Below are positions 27,405 to 37,156 of a DNA stretch of 64,000 nt, one piece after another. The first letter of the stretch is position 1, and each line of letters opens with the position of its first letter. Location: contig NZ_JAHXKI010000002.1 of NCBI RefSeq assembly GCF_019392195.1, positions 1,178,001 to 1,242,000 on the forward strand. The letters run 5' to 3'. The stretch is from Marinobacter sp. F4206. GTDB lineage: Bacteria > Pseudomonadota > Gammaproteobacteria > Pseudomonadales > Oleiphilaceae. The position numbers and the translations under genes are program-made. The notes below the pieces were generated by a model, which saw nothing but the letters and a program-made list of their open reading frames with translations, was not told where the DNA came from and searched no databases.

Positions 27405-28718
27405 ATGTCGACAGAGCTTTACCAGATTATTTTTGCCGGTCAGATCCTGGACGGATTTGACGAGCCGCAGGTGAAGGCCAACCTGCAGGATCTTTTCAAC
27501 GCCACAGAAGAACGCATTGAGCGCCTGTTCTCACCGGCCACCGATGCACCGGCGATCAAGTCCGACCTGAACCATGAAGAAGCGGTGATTTACCACAAGC
27601 GTCTGACCGCGGCCGGCGCCGATGTCCGGATTTCGTCCCAGAACCGGGTCTCCTCGACCCCGGCAAAGCCGGCCCCCGCTGAAAAGGAGTCAGCGGGAAC
27701 ACTGCCGGCGGGCGCCACTGATGAGGCCGCCGGCGACCGCAGACGCGCTCCCCTCGAGTTCACTGGGCGCGGCGGCGAGTACTTTGGCATCTGGATCGTC
27801 AACATTCTTCTCACCATTGTCACCCTCGGCATCTACTCGGCCTGGGCCACGGTTCGCAACAACCAGTATTTCTATGGCAACACACGGCTGGACGGTGCCA
27901 GCTTCCAGTACCTGGCCAGTCCGATCACCATTCTCAAAGGCCGGCTGATCGCGCTTGCCGTGCTGGTTGCCTACGTGGCCCTGTCGGAACTGTTCGTGGA
28001 AGCGGCTATCGCTTTCGCCGTGGCTTTTGTGTTCCTGGTACCCTGGATCATGATTCGCTCGCTGCGCTTCAACGCCATCAACAGCGCCTACCGCAACATC
28101 CGGTTCGACTTCCAGGGTAGCTACGGTCAGGCCTTTATGGTCGCCTTCGTGTGGCCCCTGCTAAACCTGCTGTGCCTGCTTCTGCTCACGCCCCTGGTAC
28201 TCAAGAAAACCCACCAGTTTATCGCCAACGGCAGCCGCTATGGCACAACCAGCTTTGAATTGGCAGCCGCCACCAAGACCTATTACGTGCTGTTTGGCAA
28301 GGTCCTCTTGCTGGCGATCGCTTTCGGTGCTGGCGCCTTCCTGAGCGCCCGGGCAGGCATTCCAATAGTGGCCGCCATCATTGGTGGCGTGGGTTACCTG
28401 ACGATCCTTGGGGTTTTCATGGCGGGTGTGGCCAATCTGTTCCTGAACTCGACCCAACTGGCCGACCACCGCTTCGAATCCGGGCTGGGTCCGGCACAGA
28501 TGGTCTGGATCTATCTGAGCAACAGCCTGCTCGTCGTCCTTACCCTTGGCCTGTTCACCCCCTGGGCCAAAGTTCGCATGGCACGCTACCGCGCCGCCTG
28601 CACAAGCATGCAGATTTCCGGTGATCTGGACCACTTCGTCGCAGCCGAGAAGAACCGCACCAGTGCCCTGGGTCAGGAACTGGGAGATGCCTTTGATGTC
28701 GAATTCGCCGCCATCTGA
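27405..28718 (+). CDS. DUF898 (YjgN-like) multi-span membrane protein
   Basis: 437 residues. Residues 1-75 form a small soluble domain (MSTELYQIIFAGQILDGF, a DUF-like N-extension). A charged linker follows, then two related halves each with the DUF898 signature: FTGRGGEYFGIWIVNILLTI with TLGIYSAWATVR, and later SLLVVLTLGLFTPWAKVRMARY. At least six membrane spans. Function of the family is unknown. AAGGAAGG precedes the ATG. Its 3' end overlaps the M48 protease gene, indicating coupled expression. Confidence 0.88.
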   Translation: MSTELYQIIFAGQILDGFDEPQVKANLQDLFNATEERIERLFSPATDAPAIKSDLNHEEAVIYHKRLTAAGADVRISSQNRVSSTPAKPAPAEKESAGTLPAGATDEAAGDRRRAPLEFTGRGGEYFGIWIVNILLTIVTLGIYSAWATVRNNQYFYGNTRLDGASFQYLASPITILKGRLIALAVLVAYVALSELFVEAAIAFAVAFVFLVPWIMIRSLRFNAINSAYRNIRFDFQGSYGQAFMVAFVWPLLNLLCLLLLTPLVLKKTHQFIANGSRYGTTSFELAAATKTYYVLFGKVLLLAIAFGAGAFLSARAGIPIVAAIIGGVGYLTILGVFMAGVANLFLNSTQLADHRFESGLGPAQMVWIYLSNSLLVVLTLGLFTPWAKVRMARYRAACTSMQISGDLDHFVAAEKNRTSALGQELGDAFDVEFAAI

Positions 28719-29778
28719 CCTGGCCATTGAAGGGCAGTTCTATTCCGGCGACAACTCCTTCCGACAGGACGCTCTGCTGCGTTCTGTCGGGGGTGAACTG
28801 GTGCTGGTCACCGAATCCCTTCAACAGCGCCTGTCTCTGCAGGAGCTGACCATTTCCCCCCGGGTGGGCAATACCCCGCGATACCTTCACCTGCCGGATG
28901 ACGGCGTGTTCGAAACCACCGATAACGATCGGGTGGATCAGCTCGGTCGGGGGGCCGCGACCGGCCGCCTGTCACGCCTGTTACATCGGCTGGAGAACCA
29001 TCTCGCGCTGATCCTGACGGCGGTGGTGGTCACGATCGCGGTTACGGCGTTTGCCTTCGTCTACGGCGTTCCCTGGACAGCCAAGGCCATCGCGTATGCC
29101 CTGCCCGACAGCATTGCCGAGCAGGTAGGCGAATCCACCCTGGCCTCCCTGGACGGCACCTGGCTTGAACCCTCCGAGCTGTCGGATACCCGGCAGGAAT
29201 CGCTGCAACGCCATTTCGAGCCGTTTCTGGCACCAGTCGGCGGGCAGGAACTGAACGTCCTGTTTCGCTCGGCTCCGGCCATCGGAGCCAATGCCCTGGC
29301 GCTGCCCAATGGCAGCCTGATCTTCACCGATGAGCTGGTCGAACTGGCAGAAACCGACGACGAGCTGGTGGCCATCCTTGCCCACGAAATTGGCCATGTG
29401 GAACATCGGCATGGCATGCAGGGCATGGTCCAGTCGTCACTGACCTTCTGGCTGATCGTGATGATGACCGGCGATCTTTCGGCCTTTTCCGATACCACCG
29501 TGGTGGTGCCGGCTGTGCTGATGAGTCTGTCCTATTCACGGACGATGGAGCGGCAGGCAGACCAGTACGCACTGGAAACCCTGCTACGGCATGACCTGGA
29601 TCCTGGCCACTTTGCCAACATCATGGGCCGGCTGGCGGCCTCGGCGCACGACGGTCGGGACGACGCGGAAGAAGACGTCGAGGAGGACAGTCGCTGGAGC
29701 AGGCTTGGCGACCTGTTGTCGAGCCACCCGGTTACCGAGGAACGCATTCAGCGCTTTCGCGATGCAGCATCCCGGTAA
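28696..29778 (+). CDS. M48 family metalloprotease, membrane-anchored
   Basis: 360 residues from ATG 28696, which overlaps the DUF898 stop by 23 bases and has GGAG nine bases upstream; an earlier in-frame codon at 28546 lies deep inside the neighbour. One strong span near residues 95-120 precedes the peptidase domain, which carries the zinc motif HEIGHVEHRHG (His230-His234) and a downstream RQADQYALETL helix supplying the third ligand. BepA/Oma1-like; probably cleaves misassembled envelope proteins. The DUF898-M48 pair recurs in Pseudomonas-like genomes. Confidence 0.9.
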   Translation: MSNSPPSDLAIEGQFYSGDNSFRQDALLRSVGGELVLVTESLQQRLSLQELTISPRVGNTPRYLHLPDDGVFETTDNDRVDQLGRGAATGRLSRLLHRLENHLALILTAVVVTIAVTAFAFVYGVPWTAKAIAYALPDSIAEQVGESTLASLDGTWLEPSELSDTRQESLQRHFEPFLAPVGGQELNVLFRSAPAIGANALALPNGSLIFTDELVELAETDDELVAILAHEIGHVEHRHGMQGMVQSSLTFWLIVMMTGDLSAFSDTTVVVPAVLMSLSYSRTMERQADQYALETLLRHDLDPGHFANIMGRLAASAHDGRDDAEEDVEEDSRWSRLGDLLSSHPVTEERIQRFRDAASR

Positions 29779-29792
29779 CGCCGGATCAGCCA

Positions 29793-29823
29793 TAAAAAAG
29801 CCCCGCCATTGGCGGGGCTTTTC
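29793..29823. terminator. Bidirectional terminator between M48 protease and aceA
   Basis: AAAAAAGCCCCGCC pairs with GGCGGGGCTTTT around ATT; the A and T runs serve both convergent genes. Confidence 0.9.
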
Positions 29824-29827
29824 TGTG

Positions 29828-29849
29828 ACTCCCGGGCTTGCCCGGGAGT
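29828..29849. repeat. Perfect inverted repeat at the aceA 3' side
   Basis: ACTCCCGGGC and GCCCGGGAGT pair perfectly around TT, directly beside the terminator and 19 bp from the aceA stop. It may be a second stem stabilising the aceA mRNA end. No other copy was noticed in the window. Confidence 0.55.
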
Positions 29850-29867
29850 GACAACCAGACCGTTCGA

Positions 29868-31460
29868 TTAGCCGAACTGGTTCATGGTGTTGTCTTTACC
29901 ACCGGCCTTCAGCGCCGCATCACCAGCGAAGAATTCCTTGTGGTCGTCACCGATATTGGAACCAGCCATGTCCTGGTGCTTGACGGTAGCGATACCCTGA
30001 CGGATTTCCTTACGCTGCACACCGGCAACATAGGCCAGCATGCCTTCGTCACCGAAGTAACCCTTGGCCAGGTTGTCCGTAGACAGGGCCGCGGTGTGGT
30101 AAGTCGGCAGTGTGATCAGGTGGTGGAAGATACCGGCTTCGCGTGAACCATCACGCTGGAAGTTACGGCACCACTCGTCAGCCAGCTGACCCAGCTCGGT
30201 GTTGTCGTACTCTTCGCTCATCAGCTTGGCGCGATCGTACGCAGAGACGTCCTTGCCTTCTTCCTGCCACGCGTCGAATACCTGCTGACGGAAGTTCAGA
30301 GTCCAGTTGAAGGACGGGCTGTTGTTGTAAACCAGCTTGGCATCGGGAACCACTTCCTTGATGCGGTTAACCATGGCAGCGATCTGGCCAACGTGCGGCT
30401 TCTCGGTTTCGATCCACAGCAGGTCAGCGCCGTTCTGCAGGCTGGTGATGCAGTCCAGCACAACACGGTCTTCGCCAGTGCCCGGCTTGAACTGGAACAG
30501 GCCGGAAGCCAGACGCTTCGGACGAACCAGCTGACCTTTCTGCTTGATCACAACGTCGCCGTTGTTGATGTCTTCAGCCTTCTCGATCACTTCACCGTCG
30601 ATGAAGCTGTTGTACTGGTCGCCCAGATCGCCCGGCTCTTCAGTCACGGCGATCTTCTGGGTCAGGCCGGCGCCCAGGGAGTCGGTACGGGCAACGATCA
30701 CACCGTCGTCTACACCCAGCTCGAGGAAGGCCAGACGCACAGCGTTGATCTTGGACAGGAAGTCGGCGTGAGGAACGGTAACCTTGCCGTCCTGGTGACC
30801 ACACTGCTTCTCGTCGGAAACCTGATTCTCGATCTGGATGCAGCAGGCACCGGCTTCGATCATCTGCTTGGCCAGCAGGTAAGTCGCTTCGGCGTTACCG
30901 AAACCAGCGTCGATGTCGGCAATGATCGGTACAACGTGAGTTTCGTGGTTGTCGATCTGCTTGATCAGCTCCTCAGCCTTGGCGTTGTCGCCAGCGTTCT
31001 CGGCTTCTTCCAGGGCACGGAACAGATGGTTCAGTTCCCAGGCATCCGCCTGACGCAGGAAGGTGTACAGCTCTTCGATCAGACCGGATACGGCAGTCTT
31101 CTCGTGCATGGACTGGTCAGGCAGCGGACCGAACTCGGAGCGCAGGGCGGCAACCATCCAGCCAGACAGGTACAGGTAACGACGCTTGGTGGTACCGAAG
31201 TGCTTCTTGATCGACAGCATCTTCTGCTGACCGATGAAGCCGTGCCAGCAGCCCAGAGACTGGGTGTACTGGGAGGTGTCGTTGTCGTAGTTCGCCATGT
31301 CTTCGCGCATGATCTTGGCGGTGTACTTGGCGATGTCCAGACCGGTCTTGAACTTGTTCTGGGCGCGCATGCGAGCGGCGTGCTTCGGGTTGATGGCGTT
31401 CCAGGTCGGGTGCTGCTTCAACAGGGAAGCAATCTGGTCAACGTCTTGTGCGTAGGGCAT
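29868..31460 (-). CDS. aceA: Isocitrate lyase
   Basis: 530 residues, the longer Pseudomonas-type isocitrate lyase rather than the 434-residue E. coli type. The signature region reads VSDEKQCGHQDGK, containing the catalytic Cys; DIDAGFGNAEATY and WIETEKPH line the Mg/substrate site. Splits isocitrate to glyoxylate and succinate for growth on acetate, fatty acids or alkanes. AAAGGA precedes the start. Malate synthase is not adjacent, as in Pseudomonas. Fits the lipid-utilising lifestyle suggested by the lipase and acyl-CoA dehydrogenase. Confidence 0.97.
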   Translation of the reverse strand: MPYAQDVDQIASLLKQHPTWNAINPKHAARMRAQNKFKTGLDIAKYTAKIMREDMANYDNDTSQYTQSLGCWHGFIGQQKMLSIKKHFGTTKRRYLYLSGWMVAALRSEFGPLPDQSMHEKTAVSGLIEELYTFLRQADAWELNHLFRALEEAENAGDNAKAEELIKQIDNHETHVVPIIADIDAGFGNAEATYLLAKQMIEAGACCIQIENQVSDEKQCGHQDGKVTVPHADFLSKINAVRLAFLELGVDDGVIVARTDSLGAGLTQKIAVTEEPGDLGDQYNSFIDGEVIEKAEDINNGDVVIKQKGQLVRPKRLASGLFQFKPGTGEDRVVLDCITSLQNGADLLWIETEKPHVGQIAAMVNRIKEVVPDAKLVYNNSPSFNWTLNFRQQVFDAWQEEGKDVSAYDRAKLMSEEYDNTELGQLADEWCRNFQRDGSREAGIFHHLITLPTYHTAALSTDNLAKGYFGDEGMLAYVAGVQRKEIRQGIATVKHQDMAGSNIGDDHKEFFAGDAALKAGGKDNTMNQFG

Positions 31461-31697
31461 GGTCTCAATCCTTTCTGCGTTGGTTTTCTAAGTCGGTGCG
31501 GAGTAGCGTACAGCAACGTCCGAAGCCAACAGCCTGCTCATTTTTTAAGCATGGCGCTGACGTTGAGGGTTACTTTAGTGCTTTAAAATTTATAATTGAA
31601 ATTTATATAATCTATTTTCAGCATTTTTTTCATGAATGTAGATGCCGACCCGACGGCGGTCGGTTGGAGCAGGACTGAGAGATCAGCGACACAGTGG

Positions 31698-33653
31698 TCA
31701 GAGGCTATGACAAAGAACCACCAGCCGGTCCCCCGGCTGGATATCGAGGTACTGCTTACGGGGAGGGTTCAGCAGCAGGTGGCGGCCCTTGTCGTCGGGA
31801 CGGGATCGAAACACCCCGAGCGCCACCTCCCCTTCATTGGCGAGCGTCTTCTCAAGCAACTGGAAATCGACACTGGCGGGTAACGGGTAATCATCGGGAT
31901 CCCGGAACTGGATTTCGGCGCCGCCAACCGTGAACAACTCATCCAGCACCACCCTTAACTCCCGTCGCAATGCCACCTGAGCCAGAACATGACTGAGAAT
32001 CATCGGACTGATCAGCATTTCACCCTGATGGTCATACAGCAGGTGCCGGTTATCCGGATCGCTCAGTTCCATGATTAACTGCGGCCGCTGCGGGCTCTCT
32101 GCCAGAATTTCCTCCAGCTGCAAATAGCCAACCATGGCTCGGGCGTCGGCCTCCTCACCTGAGGCGAGACGGTCGCTACTGAGCAGAATCACGGTGTCGT
32201 AGCCCGAAGGCATCAGGCGCCTGAGCTCCCCCTCTACCATGTAGTCAGCCTCAACGTGGTGGCAACGAACCCCCGGATATTCGCCCACATAGCGGAAGAT
32301 TGCCTGCTCCCGCTCCCGGGCGGGAACCACCGAGACCAGGTCCACCTGAAAATCCAGATGCCCATAGCTGGCAAACTCGGCCACCAGACTGGGCACCCGG
32401 CGATTCCAGCCCAGCACCAGAATACGCTGACCCCGGATCGCAGGAACCCGGTCGTTCTGGCGGGCCTCCTTCAGGGTGATAGCCGGCAAGGCGGGTAATT
32501 TGGGGTTCGGATCCGTTTCGGAGTAATCCCGGGCCATCATGATGACCCGGTCATCGGCATCAATCCGGGTGTCCGAGGGCGCGACGAGCCGGACGTCCCA
32601 ATTGCTGCCTTGCCGGCGCAACAGCCCCAGCACAATCACGCCCGGCCGCGCCGAGGCCAGCTCCCCGAGGGACAGGCCGGCCACGGACTCCCCGCCGCGG
32701 ACATAGATTTCATTACCCACCCCCGCTGTCAGCAGCTCGTTGAATATCTCGGACAGACCGGGGTGCAGGATGTTCTGCACCATCAGCCGGCTGATGGTGG
32801 CGTCCCCGGCGACCACTTCCACCGCGCCCGGGTAGGCCCGCTCAATGACCGCAAGCTTGCGAACGTCCTGAATTTCCGCGACGACGAACGGCAACGGCGA
32901 GCCGTAGTGCCGGGCTTGCGCCGCTATGGACAGCAGCGCCTTGACCGTCTCGACGTCGGAGGTCACCAGGCTGCCGGCCTCATGGGTGGCACTGGGCACA
33001 ATGACTGCGGCCGCATCCAGACAGGCCACACGATGCAGGGCATCGGGCTGGATGGCCGATCCGGAACGCAGGATAATCTGTCGTGCCCGTCGTCCAATCC
33101 CCGGCTCACTGCGCAACTCATGAACCTGTTGCGCGGAGGCGTCCTCTGACAGAACCACCAGGTTCAGTTTCTGAGTGTCATGTTTCTCGAGAAACCGCCG
33201 CATCCGACCGGACGACCCCAGCAACTCGGACAGCAATGGCAGGGTCTGACTGGTCCAGCCCAGAACGACCACGTGATTCTTCAGGGTCACCGGCGTCAGT
33301 CCCCGCTCGAGGTCGGCCATCTTGGCGATCAGCCAACGGGTAAGAATCGCCACCAGGGTACCCATGAACACCACGTAGCCACTGACCGTGAGCATGGTGG
33401 AGACAAACCGCTGCCAGGTCCCGACATCGTCACCGAGATAGCCCGGATCGGTCAGCCGCAGAAAAGCCCACCAGATTGCCGATCCCACGTTCTCGAAGGA
33501 TGCCCCCAGGGGCACGACCAGCAGCCCGCCGATAAGCGAGATCAGCGCGATGAAGGCCGCCACCACGAGCAGTTGGAACCCGGCGCCTTTAACCAGCTGG
33601 CGCTCGACGACGAACTTGATTCGGTCAACAATCCGGAAAGGGAGCATGGGCAT
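31698..33653 (-). CDS. CASTOR/POLLUX-like ion channel with RCK-type domains
   Basis: 651 residues from ATG 33653; ATGs at 33686 and 33647 are alternatives. Two or three N-terminal membrane spans (about 25-50 and 90-115 flanking a pore loop) are followed by two TrkA-N-like nucleotide-binding units (HVVVLGWTSQTLPLL and RILVLGWNRRVPSLV). The pore loop reads WWAFLRLTDPGYLGDD. It lacks the K+ filter TVGYG but resembles the TDPG/ADAG filter of plant CASTOR/POLLUX proteins, so selectivity may be broader than K+. Lies just downstream of the SulP gene on the same strand (39-bp track gap; 71 bp from this start). Confidence 0.82.
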   Translation of the reverse strand: MPMLPFRIVDRIKFVVERQLVKGAGFQLLVVAAFIALISLIGGLLVVPLGASFENVGSAIWWAFLRLTDPGYLGDDVGTWQRFVSTMLTVSGYVVFMGTLVAILTRWLIAKMADLERGLTPVTLKNHVVVLGWTSQTLPLLSELLGSSGRMRRFLEKHDTQKLNLVVLSEDASAQQVHELRSEPGIGRRARQIILRSGSAIQPDALHRVACLDAAAVIVPSATHEAGSLVTSDVETVKALLSIAAQARHYGSPLPFVVAEIQDVRKLAVIERAYPGAVEVVAGDATISRLMVQNILHPGLSEIFNELLTAGVGNEIYVRGGESVAGLSLGELASARPGVIVLGLLRRQGSNWDVRLVAPSDTRIDADDRVIMMARDYSETDPNPKLPALPAITLKEARQNDRVPAIRGQRILVLGWNRRVPSLVAEFASYGHLDFQVDLVSVVPAREREQAIFRYVGEYPGVRCHHVEADYMVEGELRRLMPSGYDTVILLSSDRLASGEEADARAMVGYLQLEEILAESPQRPQLIMELSDPDNRHLLYDHQGEMLISPMILSHVLAQVALRRELRVVLDELFTVGGAEIQFRDPDDYPLPASVDFQLLEKTLANEGEVALGVFRSRPDDKGRHLLLNPPRKQYLDIQPGDRLVVLCHSL

Positions 33654-33724
33654 CCTGTCTTCAAGCGGTATCGATACCGCCAGCATAGCCGATAATCAAC
33701 TGATTTCCTGAATATTTCCTGAAA

Positions 33725-35449
33725 TCACTGCGCCCCGACCGAGGCCAGCGCCTCGTCGAGGGAGGGGTAGAACCGGCTGACCCCGTCAATGGGCTTTACA
33801 CCTGCCCGGGCCAGCGCTCTCAGGGGTTGGTACTGAAGATCGGCCAGCGCCACTTGCGTGCCCTCACGCTGACAGGTGCTGATCAGTTTGTTCATCGCCG
33901 ACAGCCCACCGGCATCAAGGACCGTGACGCCGTCCATGTACAGGATAAAGCCCCGGGACTCCCGTGACAGCGACGCCAATTCGCCGAAGACCCGGTCGGC
34001 GGCCGCGAAGAACAGCGGACCGTTGATCTTGAACACCTGCCAGCCCTCGGGCAACTGGGCACCGACAACCCGCTTGCTGTGGGTGATGTCGGTGACCCGG
34101 GTCATCTGCGCCATCTCGCGCATGAACAACACCGCAGCCAGCAGGACGCCGGTGGTGATGGCAATGACCATATCCAGGATCACGGTCAGCGAAAAGCAGG
34201 CCAGGAACACCAGGATGTCACTGCGAGGAGCCGTTTTCAGGAGGTGGAACGCCTTGGGTGCCTCGCTCATATTCCAGGCCACCATCACCAACAGCGCGGC
34301 CATCGCCGGCATGGGCAGATAGGCCAACACCCCGGCCAGGGACATCAGAGCCAGCAGAATGACCAGTGAGTGAACCATGGCGGACACCGGGGATTCCGCC
34401 CCGGCACGATAGTTTGCTGCCGAGCGCGCGATCGCGGCGGTGGCGGTGATACCGCCAAAAAACGGTGTGATGAGGTTGCCAAGCCCCTGCCCCATGAGTT
34501 CGCTGTTGGCACTGTGGCGCCTGCCCGTCATACCGTCCAGCACCACCGCACACAGCAACGATTCGATGGCCCCCAGCATCGCGATGGCAAAGGCCGACGG
34601 CAAGAGTTCCCGGACCATGGACCAGGAGAGACCAAGCGGCTCCCCACTGGCATCCGGCCGCTGCCAGGGCCACGCCAGCTCCGGCAGGAACGGCGGAATG
34701 CCAGCGCCCACCGAGCCGTCCGGTAACAGATAACTGAATCGGGACCCGATTGTGTCAATGGAGGCACCGCTGGCATTGAGCAGGAACGCCAGCAGGCTGC
34801 CAACCACCACCGCTGGCAGATGCGCAGGAACCGGCGTTTTCAGACGGGGCCAGAGCAGCATAACGGCCAGCGTTGCGCCGGCAACCAGCGTACTCATCAT
34901 ATCCAGGTCAGGCAGCCCTCGGGCCAGCGCCGAGAGTTTGTCCCAGTAGGCTTCCGGAAGGCCGACCAGGGACAGACCAAAAAAATCCGGGACCTGCAGA
35001 GTAACAATAACCACGGCTATGCCGCCGGTAAAGCCCAGGGTGACCGGTTCGGGAATGTATTCAATGAACCGACCCAGGCGCATTATCGCCATAATGATTA
35101 ACAGCACACCCGACATCAGCGTGGCCAGCAACAGGCCGCCAAGGCCGTACTGCTGGGCGATCGGATAAAGGATCACCACAAACGCGGCGGTGGGGCCCGA
35201 GATACTGAAGCGGCTGCCGCCGGTCAGGGCAATGACAAAACCCGCAACAATAGCGGTATAAAGACCATACTGCGGGGCAACGCCGCTGGCGATCGCCAGG
35301 GCCATGGCCAGGGGGATGGCAATGATGCCCACGGTCAGGCCCGCCAGCACATCCCGCAGCAGCCGCGCGCCATTGTATCGCTCGTCCAGACAGGCTTCGC
35401 GCAGCGCATGGGCGAACCGGAGAGAGAACAGGTGAGCGCGGTGGGACAT
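33725..35449 (-). CDS. SulP family anion transporter with STAS domain
   Basis: 574 residues. Roughly 12-14 hydrophobic segments span residues 30-420, with the SulP motif GLYTAIVAGFVIALTGGSRFSISGPTAAFV broken here as FSISGPTAAF. The C-terminal STAS domain (about 445-560) has ILYMDGVTVLDAGGLSAM. Members move sulfate, bicarbonate or C4-dicarboxylates (E. coli DauA); the substrate is not readable here. Starts at ATG 35449 with no close SD. It could form an operon with the downstream channel. Confidence 0.9.
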   Translation of the reverse strand: MSHRAHLFSLRFAHALREACLDERYNGARLLRDVLAGLTVGIIAIPLAMALAIASGVAPQYGLYTAIVAGFVIALTGGSRFSISGPTAAFVVILYPIAQQYGLGGLLLATLMSGVLLIIMAIMRLGRFIEYIPEPVTLGFTGGIAVVIVTLQVPDFFGLSLVGLPEAYWDKLSALARGLPDLDMMSTLVAGATLAVMLLWPRLKTPVPAHLPAVVVGSLLAFLLNASGASIDTIGSRFSYLLPDGSVGAGIPPFLPELAWPWQRPDASGEPLGLSWSMVRELLPSAFAIAMLGAIESLLCAVVLDGMTGRRHSANSELMGQGLGNLITPFFGGITATAAIARSAANYRAGAESPVSAMVHSLVILLALMSLAGVLAYLPMPAMAALLVMVAWNMSEAPKAFHLLKTAPRSDILVFLACFSLTVILDMVIAITTGVLLAAVLFMREMAQMTRVTDITHSKRVVGAQLPEGWQVFKINGPLFFAAADRVFGELASLSRESRGFILYMDGVTVLDAGGLSAMNKLISTCQREGTQVALADLQYQPLRALARAGVKPIDGVSRFYPSLDEALASVGAQ

Positions 35450-35566
35450 GAACGTATCGCCTTGGAAAACTAAGGATTCTACCGCATATTGCGACAGTGG
35501 CCACCGGCTTGGCTGCCACGGACATAAACCACACCCAAACGGGCCGGGTTTTCGTATACTGCTGCC

Positions 35567-36559
35567 ATGAACCTACTGACGCCTGTCCTGTTAATGACCA
35601 CGCTACTCAGCCTCGGTGGATGCTCGACCATGACCGCGATCACATCACGGCCTGAAACCCAGTACGACGCCAGCATCGTCGAGGCCGCCAGCGGCCAGCC
35701 TCTGGATGTGGCAGCGCTGGCCCGGCAACTGTCACATACCGATGTCGTTGTCGTTGGTGAATATCATGGCCATCACGGCTCTCATCTGCTCCAGTCACAG
35801 CTCCAGGCCGCGCTTCACCGGCAGCGTCCGGACCAGGTGCTGACCATGGAACAGTTCGAACTGAATCACCAACCGGAACTGGATCGGTACCTGAAGGGAC
35901 AGATTGGCGAGACCGAACTGATTGAAGACGCCACCGCCTGGGACAACTACCGGGCGTCTTACCGGCCACTGGTGGAGTTTGCACGACTCAACAACCTGCC
36001 GGTATTTGCCGCCAACGCGCCAGCCGATATCGTGCGCTGCGTCGGGCGAACGGGACCGGGCTTCCTTGACACGCTGAGCGAGCAACGGCGCAGCCGGCTA
36101 CCCCGGGATCCGTTTGCTGATACACCCGCCTACCAAGATAAATTTGTTGCCGCCATCTCCAGCAGCCATGGCGCTGGCGATCCGACCATGACCGAGCGCA
36201 TGCAGAACACCTATCGGGCCCAGCTCCTGCGGGACAACACCATGGCCATGCGCATTCTGGAAGCGCATCAAGCCTATCCGGACAACCAGATTCTGCACGT
36301 TACCGGCACCTTTCACAGCGAAGAAGGGCTGGGCACCGTTGCGATGTTGACGCGGCGTGCGCCGGAGCTCTCGGTTGCCGTGATTTCGCCGGTATTCTGG
36401 CCCGACGACCGGAGTGGTGCGCCGGTGGAAGAAAATCGCACCCTCGGCGACTTTCTGTATTTCATTCAGCCGCTGCCGGTGGAGTTTCGTGACCCGGAAC
36501 GGGAACGGGCGGCCATGACGGCCCGTTTCAGTCTGTCGACGTCAACGAGCTGCGACTGA
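35567..36559 (+). CDS. ChaN family lipoprotein
   Basis: 330 residues. The signal ends in lipobox SLGGC, so the protein should be lipid-anchored in the envelope. The ChaN domain features VVVVGEYHGHHGSH near residue 60, EQFELNHQPELDRYL and HVTGTFHSEEG. ChaN of Campylobacter binds two haem cofacially and was linked to iron uptake; E. coli ChaN lies in the cha locus. No haem or iron receptor gene is adjacent here. The 3' end overlaps the macrodomain gene on the other strand by 32 bases. Confidence 0.88.
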   Translation: MNLLTPVLLMTTLLSLGGCSTMTAITSRPETQYDASIVEAASGQPLDVAALARQLSHTDVVVVGEYHGHHGSHLLQSQLQAALHRQRPDQVLTMEQFELNHQPELDRYLKGQIGETELIEDATAWDNYRASYRPLVEFARLNNLPVFAANAPADIVRCVGRTGPGFLDTLSEQRRSRLPRDPFADTPAYQDKFVAAISSSHGAGDPTMTERMQNTYRAQLLRDNTMAMRILEAHQAYPDNQILHVTGTFHSEEGLGTVAMLTRRAPELSVAVISPVFWPDDRSGAPVEENRTLGDFLYFIQPLPVEFRDPERERAAMTARFSLSTSTSCD

Positions 36560-37055
36560 GCGCTGCCTGGAACAGCCTGCGATCCGAATCACTGAACAGC
36601 ACCAGGCGAACGCGCTGGACGAAACGGAGCGCAGGCGCCATCGCGGCAATCGCGTCGATGGCAACGGCCGCAGCCTTGTCCACCGGATAGCCAAACACCC
36701 CGGTGGAAATGGCGGGAAACGCCACCGAGTTCAACCGATGCTGTTCCGCTACCGCCAGCGCGTTGCGGTAGCAGTCTCCCAGCAGCCGGTCCGATGGCTC
36801 GTCCACACCGTAAACCGGCCCCAGACAATGAATAACATGTCGGTTCGGTAGCCGGTGTCCGGAACTGATTACCGCCTCGCCGGGCGAGATCGGGGCCAGC
36901 GCCTGGCACTCCTCGGCAAGCCCCGGGCCGGCGGCACCGTGAATGGCGCCGGCAACGCCACTGCCCGGCATCAGGCGGGCGTTGGCGGCGTTGACCACGG
37001 CATCCATGTCCGGCTGCGATGCGATGTTGCCCTGCACGATCTCAACCTTCAGCAC
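36528..37055 (-). CDS. Macrodomain protein (YmdB-like)
   Basis: 175 residues, essentially one macrodomain: VNAANARLMPGSGVAGAIH at residues 22-40 forms the ADP-ribose pocket with the catalytic Asn/Asp region, and PAISTGVFGYP is the diphosphate loop. Such enzymes remove ADP-ribose or hydrolyse O-acetyl-ADP-ribose. The start is GTG 37055 with AAAGGGGG seven bases before it. The gene stands alone, with no ADP-ribosyltransferase partner seen. Confidence 0.92.
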   Translation of the reverse strand: MLKVEIVQGNIASQPDMDAVVNAANARLMPGSGVAGAIHGAAGPGLAEECQALAPISPGEAVISSGHRLPNRHVIHCLGPVYGVDEPSDRLLGDCYRNALAVAEQHRLNSVAFPAISTGVFGYPVDKAAAVAIDAIAAMAPALRFVQRVRLVLFSDSDRRLFQAALSRSSLTSTD

Positions 37056-37156
37056 GTTTCCCCCTTTCCGCTCTGGCCACGAGGCGCTAGTCTTGAACCT
37101 GATTCAAGGATAGCAGCAGCGCCTGCCACGGGCTCTCTCAACACAAGGAAACCACC

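Noticed and set aside
27239..27460. 73-codon frame before the DUF898 gene
   Set aside because: Overlaps the real start of the DUF898 gene in another frame, has no SD, and its translation lacks structure.
29828..29849. Inverted repeat as a REP-type repetitive element
   Set aside because: Only one copy was seen in the window, and it sits beside a terminator, where a second stem is common.
30393..31586. 397-codon open frame on the plus strand
   Set aside because: Antisense to aceA; valine/leucine-rich translation without motifs and no ribosome site.
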